This document shows positions 14,674 to 19,127 of a stretch of DNA of 19,127 bases, piece after piece. The translations under genes and the position numbers were made by a program. This DNA comes from an uncultured Tannerella sp. (GTDB lineage: Bacteria; Bacteroidota; Bacteroidia; Bacteroidales; Tannerellaceae). The notes under the pieces were generated by a model that was not told where the DNA came from, did not search any database, and saw nothing but the letters and a program-made list of their open reading frames with translations. Positions within the stretch are counted from its first letter, which is position 1. Each line of letters opens with the position of its first letter. The stretch lies in contig CALHPT010000178.1 in assembly GCA_938036405.1 (NCBI GenBank), positions 1 to 19,127 of the forward strand, given 5' to 3'.

Positions 14674-16059
14674 ATGCAAAAGCAAAAGACACTCGCATCC
14701 GAATTTTCATTGCAAGGCAAAGGCCTGCATACGGGGCTTGATATACACATTACCTTCAAACCCGCTCCGGAAAATCACGGATACCAAATCAAACGCACCG
14801 ACTTAGAGGGTGGCCCCATCGTTGAGGCGCTGGCCGAGAACGTGATCAACACACAGCGCGGCACCGTGGTGGGGAAAAAGGATGTGCAAATCAGTACGAT
14901 CGAGCATGCTATGGCGGCACTCTACGCCTGGGAGGTAGACAACTGCCTGATCGAGGTAGACGCCCCCGAGTTCCCCATTCTTGACGGTAGCGCACGGCCC
15001 TTCTCCGAAGGTATTCGCAGCGTCGGCCTCACAGAGCAGAACGCACCCCGTGACTACTATATCGTACGCCATAAGATGGAAGTCAAGGACGAAAAGACTG
15101 GCTCGTCACTCTCCATCCTGCCCAACGACAAGTTCAGTATGAACGTGCTGATCGACTTCGATTCGCCGGTTCTATCCAACCAATACGCCACCCTGGCCGA
15201 TCTCAGTGACTTCGCCGACGAAGTAGCCGCCTCGCGCACCTTTGTCTTTGTTCGTGAGATCGAAATGCTCCTCCAAAACGGACTCATCAAGGGCGGCGAC
15301 CTCGATAACGCCATCGTCATCTACGACCGCGAGATGCCGCAGACTGAGCTCGATCGCATCGCTGACGAGCTGGGCCTTCCGCACAAGAACGTCCGCGAAC
15401 TGGGTTACGTAAACAATAAACCGCTGGCTTATGCCAACGAGCCTGCGCGCCACAAACTCCTCGACGTGATTGGCGACCTCGCCCTTATCGGCAAACCGAT
15501 CAAAGGCCACATCATCGCCACCCGTCCGGGCCATAAGATCAACAGTCAGCTGGCGCAAGTGATCCGCAAAGACATCAAGCTGAATAGCATCCAAGCTCCC
15601 GACTACAATCCGAACCGCGAACCCCTGATGGACATCAACCGCATCCGCGAACTCCTGCCCCATCGCTACCCCTTCCTCTTAGTCGACAAGATCATCGAGA
15701 TCGGTGGCGACTACATCGTGGGCATCAAGAACGTGAGCGTCAATGAGCCCTTCTTCCAAGGCCACTTCCCGCAGGAGCCGGTCATGCCAGGCGTATTGCT
15801 CGTCGAGGCAATGGCACAGACGGGCGGACTCTTGGTGCTAAACTCCGTCGACGAGCCAGAGCGTTACTCTACGTATTTCATGAAGATCGACGGTGTCAAG
15901 TTCCGTCAGAAGGTTGTTCCCGGTGATACGCTCATCTTCCGCTTACAGATGCTTTCGCCCATCCGGCGCGGCATATCTACGATGAAGGGCTACGTCTTCG
16001 TCGGCGAGAAGGTGGTATGTGAAGCAGAGTTCATGGCACAAATCGTCAAAAACAAGTAA
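14674..16059 (+). CDS. lpxC/fabZ: Bifunctional LpxC deacetylase / FabZ 3-hydroxyacyl-ACP dehydratase
   Basis: This fusion carries two enzymes: a zinc deacetylase that removes acetate from UDP-3-O-acyl-GlcNAc (committed step of lipid A) and a dehydratase of fatty acid synthesis. With the ATG at 14674 it is 461 residues, the normal Bacteroidota length. LpxC (about 1-305) has E77-H78 in STIEHAM, zinc ligands H260 and D264 in HKLLDVIGD, and H287 in RPGHKIN. FabZ (about 320-461) has LLPHRYPFLLVDKI and the catalytic H364 and E378 in GHFPQEPVMPGVLLVEAMAQ. An in-frame ATG at 14635 overlaps the lpxD stop (ATGA) and would add 13 residues; I prefer 14674 because MQKQKTL is where relatives begin. The lpxA gene follows after 6 bp. 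Confidence 0.97.
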   Translation: MQKQKTLASEFSLQGKGLHTGLDIHITFKPAPENHGYQIKRTDLEGGPIVEALAENVINTQRGTVVGKKDVQISTIEHAMAALYAWEVDNCLIEVDAPEFPILDGSARPFSEGIRSVGLTEQNAPRDYYIVRHKMEVKDEKTGSSLSILPNDKFSMNVLIDFDSPVLSNQYATLADLSDFADEVAASRTFVFVREIEMLLQNGLIKGGDLDNAIVIYDREMPQTELDRIADELGLPHKNVRELGYVNNKPLAYANEPARHKLLDVIGDLALIGKPIKGHIIATRPGHKINSQLAQVIRKDIKLNSIQAPDYNPNREPLMDINRIRELLPHRYPFLLVDKIIEIGGDYIVGIKNVSVNEPFFQGHFPQEPVMPGVLLVEAMAQTGGLLVLNSVDEPERYSTYFMKIDGVKFRQKVVPGDTLIFRLQMLSPIRRGISTMKGYVFVGEKVVCEAEFMAQIVKNK

Positions 16060-16065
16060 GCCGAC

Positions 16066-16848
16066 ATGCACGCACCCACAGCCGTCATCCACCCCGAGGC
16101 CCGCATCGGCCAGAACGTAACCATCGATCCCTTCGCATACATCGAGCGCGACGTCGTCATTGGCGACGGTTGCCACATCTATCCCCACGCCGTCATTCTC
16201 AACGGCGCACGCATCGGCCGTGACTGCCGCATCTTCCCAGGCGCCGTCATTTCCGGCATCCCGCAAGACCTGAAGTTCGCTGGCGAAGACACCACCGCCG
16301 AGGTTGGCGACCGCACCACCATCCGCGAGTGCGTCACCATCAACCGCGGCACAGCCTCCAAGGGGCACACCGTGGTGGGCAGCGACTGCCTGATCATGGC
16401 CTATTCACACGTGGCACACGACTGCGTCGTACACAACCACGTGATCATCGGCAACGCCTCACAGATCGCTGGCGAGGTGGAGATCGACGACTTCGCCATC
16501 CTCAGCGGCAGCGTCCTTGTGCACCAGTTCACGCGCATCTCACAGCACGTGATGATCCAAGGCGGATCGCGCGTCGGCAAAGACATCCCCCCCTACACGC
16601 TGATCGGTCGCGACCCGATCGTCTACTGCGGCATCAACATCGTTGGCCTACGTCGGCGCGGCTTCTCCAATCAGCAAGTCTACCTCATTCAGGACATCTA
16701 TCGCACGCTCTATACCCGCGGCCTTAACAATACCGACGCCTTGCAGGCCATCGAAATGGAATACGGCCCCGGCCCCGAGCGCGACCTGATTCTTAACTTC
16801 ATCAAGCATTCCAAACGCGGCATCGTCCGCGGATCCATCGATGAATAG
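16066..16848 (+). CDS. lpxA: UDP-N-acetylglucosamine acyltransferase
   Basis: LpxA adds the first 3-hydroxyacyl chain to the 3-OH of UDP-GlcNAc. The 260-residue protein is a left-handed beta-helix of hexapeptide repeats (about 5-190) with a C-terminal helical domain. The catalytic pair is H115 and H118 in MAYSHVAHDC (E. coli H122 and H125). GIPQDLKF (64-71) and GGSRVGKDIPPYTLIGRDPIVYCGIN toward the middle are family motifs. Start is clear, 6 bp after lpxC/fabZ. It follows that gene in the operon order lpxD-lpxC/fabZ-lpxA. Confidence 0.97.
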   Translation: MHAPTAVIHPEARIGQNVTIDPFAYIERDVVIGDGCHIYPHAVILNGARIGRDCRIFPGAVISGIPQDLKFAGEDTTAEVGDRTTIRECVTINRGTASKGHTVVGSDCLIMAYSHVAHDCVVHNHVIIGNASQIAGEVEIDDFAILSGSVLVHQFTRISQHVMIQGGSRVGKDIPPYTLIGRDPIVYCGINIVGLRRRGFSNQQVYLIQDIYRTLYTRGLNNTDALQAIEMEYGPGPERDLILNFIKHSKRGIVRGSIDE

Positions 16849-16853
16849 AGGGC

Positions 16854-16934
16854 AGAGGATAGAGGGTAGGCCGAGCACATGAAGCGACTCTCCACCCTCT
16901 ATCTTCCCTCCCTCTCCACTACTCTCTATCCTCT
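16854..16934 (+). promoter_or_regulatory. Two mutually exclusive hairpins before the pRiA4b-like gene
   Basis: The left strand at 16854-16867 can pair two ways. GATAGAGGGT (16858-16867) pairs perfectly with ACCCTCTATC (16894-16903), and AGAGGATAGAG (16854-16864) pairs perfectly with CTCTATCCTCT (16924-16934), which ends four bases before the ATG at 16939. The two use overlapping bases and cannot form together. This could be a leader switch, or simply purine/pyrimidine low-complexity sequence. Confidence 0.4.
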
Positions 16935-16938
16935 AACT

Positions 16939-17520
16939 ATGGTTTACCGATTCCTTATCGTTTCTGACGAAGTCGAAGACTTCAAGCGCGAAATACAAAT
17001 CGACGCCGAGGCCACCTTCCTCGACCTCCATCAAGCTATCGAGCAATCCGTCGGCTTCAAGCCCGCGGAGATGAGCAGCTTCTTCATCTGTGAAGACGAC
17101 TGGACACGCCGCACCGAGATCACCCTCGTGGACATGGGCGCACCCACCGACGCCGACACGTGCCTCATGGAAGACACACGGCTCGAGGAGCTGCTCGAAG
17201 ACGAGCACCAGCGACTTATCTACGTCTTCGACTACATGTTCGACCGCGCCTTCTACATGGAGCTTCGCGAGATCATCACCGGACGCACCCTCCGGGAGGC
17301 CGTCTGCACACGCTCTGTCGGCGATCCGCCCGAGCAAGCCTTCACCGAAGAAGAGCTCGAAAAGGATCTCGGTAAGACGCTCACCCCAACCGTCTCCGCC
17401 ACCGGTGAAGACTTCTACGGCGACTCCGAGTATGACGACGACGAGCTTGATCGCGAGGGCATGGGTGGCTTTGAGGATGGCGACAGCGTCAGCCTCTCCG
17501 ACTTAGAAGAGCGCTATTGA
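16939..17520 (+). CDS. pRiA4b ORF-3-like (IS1096 passenger TnpR-like) family protein
   Basis: The 193-residue, highly acidic protein begins MVYRFLIVSDEVEDFKREI and has FLDLHQAIEQSVGF, FFICEDDW and YVFDYMFDRAFYMEL, the pattern of the plasmid pRiA4b ORF-3-like family, also labelled IS1096 element passenger TnpR. Despite the name it is not a recombinase, and its function is unknown. The last 60 residues are a low-complexity Asp/Glu-rich tail. I chose the ATG at 16939 because family homology begins there; an ATG at 16879 would add 20 residues that are not family-like. In Bacteroidales the family is, as I recall, a common neighbour of miaA and the lpx operon, as here. Confidence 0.8.
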   Translation: MVYRFLIVSDEVEDFKREIQIDAEATFLDLHQAIEQSVGFKPAEMSSFFICEDDWTRRTEITLVDMGAPTDADTCLMEDTRLEELLEDEHQRLIYVFDYMFDRAFYMELREIITGRTLREAVCTRSVGDPPEQAFTEEELEKDLGKTLTPTVSATGEDFYGDSEYDDDELDREGMGGFEDGDSVSLSDLEERY

Positions 17521-17565
17521 GCCGCCTCTACCGAGGCCCGGAAGTTTACCTGCTACCCGATCAAA

Positions 17566-18531
17566 TTGGCCGGTGTCCCTGACGCCCCCGCGAACAGGAT
17601 AACCTCCCCACTTTACGCATTGACAGCAACGACGTCCCCCACCCTCCTCGTCCTGCTCGGCCCCACCGGCGTGGGCAAGACGGCGCTCAGCCTGCGGTTG
17701 GCTGAACGCCTCGGTAGCCCCATCCTATCGGCCGACTCCCGACAGATCTATCGCGGCATGCCCATCGGCACAGCCGCCCCCACGGCCAACGAACGCGCCC
17801 GCGTTGTACACCATTTCGTCGACCTCCTCGACCCCGCCGAGCCGTACAGCGCCGCACGCTATGAAACGGACGCCCTCGCACTCCTTACGAAGCTTTTCAC
17901 GACCCATCCCACCGTCCTCCTCACCGGCGGATCGATGATGTACATCGACGCCGTCTGTCAGGGCATCGACGACATCCCCACCGTACCCACCGACATCCGC
18001 GCCGCCGTCATGGCGGACTATGAACGCCTCGGACTCGACGCCCTGCTCAACGAGCTTCGACAGGCCGACCCCGTGCACTTTGCCGAGGTCGACCGCCGCA
18101 ACCCGCGCCGTGTCATCCACGCTGTCGAGATCTGCCGCACCGCCGGCCGCCCCTATTCCGACTTCCGTACACGCACCGTCAAAGCGCGCCCCTTCCGCAT
18201 CCTCAAGATCGGGCTTGTCCGCCCCCGCGAAGAACTCTTCCGTCGCATCGACGCCCGCGTCGACCAAATGATGGCCGACGGCCTCCTCCGCGAAGCCCGC
18301 GCCCTCTATCCCCAGCGCCACCTCAACGCCCTCAACACGGTCGGCTACAAGGAGCTTTTCCAACACTTCGACGGCCAGCTTTCGCTCGACGAGGCCGTGG
18401 CCCGCATCAAGCGCAACACCCGCGTCTACGCCCGCAAGCAGCAGACCTGGTTCCGCCGCGACCCGTCCATCATCTGGTTCCACCCCGACGACACGGCGCA
18501 CATCCTCCGTTTCCTCGACGAGGTGCTCTGA
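17566..18531 (+). CDS. miaA: tRNA dimethylallyltransferase
   Basis: MiaA prenylates adenosine 37 in tRNAs that read codons beginning with U. Family motifs are visible: the P-loop GPTGVGKTAL, SADSRQIYRGMPIGTA, GGSMMYIDAV (for the usual GGTGLY), NPRRVIHAVEICRTAGRPYS, NTVGYKEL and the tRNA-binding TRVYARKQQTWFRRD. No ATG lies upstream of the P-loop in this frame: candidates are TTG at 17566 (321 residues) or TTG at 17620 (303 residues, closer to the usual length, starting five residues before the hydrophobic strand that leads into the P-loop). I give the longer form as the outer limit; 17620 is equally likely. It is the last gene before the third 41-bp repeat and the terminator. Confidence 0.93.
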   Translation: MAGVPDAPANRITSPLYALTATTSPTLLVLLGPTGVGKTALSLRLAERLGSPILSADSRQIYRGMPIGTAAPTANERARVVHHFVDLLDPAEPYSAARYETDALALLTKLFTTHPTVLLTGGSMMYIDAVCQGIDDIPTVPTDIRAAVMADYERLGLDALLNELRQADPVHFAEVDRRNPRRVIHAVEICRTAGRPYSDFRTRTVKARPFRILKIGLVRPREELFRRIDARVDQMMADGLLREARALYPQRHLNALNTVGYKELFQHFDGQLSLDEAVARIKRNTRVYARKQQTWFRRDPSIIWFHPDDTAHILRFLDEVL

Positions 18532-18543
18532 CATCTAATACTC

Positions 18544-18670
18544 CAGAAACTCACCCTGATTCCATACCGAAACCGCGCGGGAATGCTTCAGAAACACCGA
18601 TTCTGCGCTGAAACCGTTCGGGAATGATTCAGAAACACCGATTCTACGCTGATACCGCGCGGGAGAATGC
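18544..18670. repeat. Short tandem repeat, 41-bp period, three copies, downstream of miaA
   Basis: CAGAAAC starts copies at 18544, 18589 and 18630. The first copy is 45 bp and more diverged; the next two are 41 bp and differ at about eight positions. Each contains a CGGGAATG or CGGGAGAATG stretch. It fills the space between the miaA stop and the terminator and has no coding potential I can see. Confidence 0.85.
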
Positions 18671-18681
18671 GCCCGCACGTA

Positions 18682-18719
18682 AAAAAGGCACCCCCACACG
18701 CCGGTGGAGGTGCCTTTTT
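18682..18719. terminator. Bidirectional terminator between miaA and rnfA
   Basis: AAAAAGGCACC (18682-18692) pairs perfectly with GGTGCCTTTTT (18709-18719), with an inner CCAC/GTGG. The A run on one side and T run on the other let it serve both convergent transcripts. Confidence 0.9.
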
Positions 18720-18747
18720 CTTGACGCGTAACCCGAAATGGCGGGCG

Positions 18748-19127
18748 TCACACGATGCCGGAGAAGCCCATGAAGGCCATGGCCAGCAGACCGGCCGTAA
18801 GCAATGCGATGGGGATGCCCTTCATGGCCGCAGGGACGTTCAGGCGCGAGAGTTGCTCGCGGATACCCGCGAAAATGACGAGCGAAAGCGCGAAGCCAAT
18901 AGCCGTCGAGAAGGCAAAGACGATCGACTGCGGCAGGTTGTAATCCTTCTGAATGACGAGGATGGCCACGCCGAGGATGGCGCAGTTCGTCGTGATCAGC
19001 GGCAAGAAAACGCCGAGTGCCTGATAGAGCGCGGGCGAGACTTTCTTGAGGATGATCTCCACCATCTGCACCAAGGCGGCGATGATGAGGATGAAGACGA
19101 TGGTCTGTAGGTAGGCCAACCCGAAGG
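18748..19127 (-). CDS. rnfA: Rnf electron transport complex subunit A, C-terminal part
   Basis: Only the last 125 or so residues are in the window; the gene continues past 19127, so the N-terminal third (about 65-70 of some 190 residues) is missing. The visible part has the diagnostic ITTNCAILGVA motif, whose Cys sits at a redox-active site of RnfA/NqrE, preceded by SPALYQALGVFLPL and followed by FAGIREQLSRLNVPAAMKG and ITAGL-like ALLTAGLLAMAFMGFSGIV. It is an integral membrane protein of the Na- or H-pumping ferredoxin:NAD oxidoreductase. NqrE of the NQR complex is a close relative, but the ending MAFMGFSGIV fits RnfA better. Confidence 0.9.
   Translation of the reverse strand, partial: FGLAYLQTIVFILIIAALVQMVEIILKKVSPALYQALGVFLPLITTNCAILGVAILVIQKDYNLPQSIVFAFSTAIGFALSLVIFAGIREQLSRLNVPAAMKGIPIALLTAGLLAMAFMGFSGIV

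Noticed and set aside
16939..17520. Site-specific recombinase, as suggested by the TnpR-type family name
   Set aside because: The protein has no serine or tyrosine recombinase motifs; the name is inherited from an insertion-sequence passenger gene.
17725..18534. Minus-strand open frame opposite miaA
   Set aside because: It is a shadow of miaA with a low-complexity Val, Glu, Asp and Gly composition.

Overview
The window looks like chromosomal DNA from a GC-rich member of the Bacteroidota, most likely order Bacteroidales. Three things support this: an LpxC-FabZ fusion gene typical of that phylum, repeated TAnnTTTG promoter boxes (the -7 element of Bacteroidota sigma-ABfr promoters) placed upstream of genes on both strands, and Bacteroidales-type neighbours such as lemA/TPM, lpxD-lpxC/fabZ-lpxA-miaA and an Rnf complex gene. 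A Tannerella- or Parabacteroides-like genus is a guess from gene content and base composition, not shown by the sequence.

Layout. Positions 93-5018 hold a minus-strand operon reading DUF4922 (HIT/GalT-like) protein, sppA, lpxK, thiL. A small AraC-type regulator follows at 5079-5636 (minus). Next comes an AT-rich intergenic block of about 580 bp containing nearly nine copies of a 41-bp repeat and an 8-G run. Rightward genes follow: an aldo/keto reductase and a flavodoxin-fold quinone reductase closed by a strong terminator, then a lemA-TPM pair closed by another terminator. An HxlR-type regulator (minus) is divergent from an MBL-fold-like exported protein whose 3' end is frameshifted. A compact MITE-like element follows (23-bp terminal inverted repeats, internal GC-rich 41-bp hairpin repeats, flanking direct repeats), then an NAD(P)-binding oxidoreductase and a secreted DUF4198 protein. 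The right part is a lipid A block, lpxD, lpxC/fabZ and lpxA, followed by a pRiA4b ORF-3-like gene and miaA. It ends with a third, short, 41-bp repeat, a bidirectional terminator, and the C-terminal part of rnfA (minus, cut by the window end).

How the genes work together. Four lipid A functions are present (LpxA, LpxC, LpxD, LpxK), together with FabZ, which dehydrates 3-hydroxyacyl-ACP, the same acyl donors that LpxA and LpxD use. The centre is a redox and envelope accessory region with two local regulators.

Most unusual: three sequence-unrelated tandem arrays in one 13-kb stretch share the same 41-bp period. One is AT-rich with operator-like palindromes that co-vary between copies. One is GC-rich, hairpin-forming and packaged inside a transposable-element-like inverted repeat. 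One sits just before a terminator.
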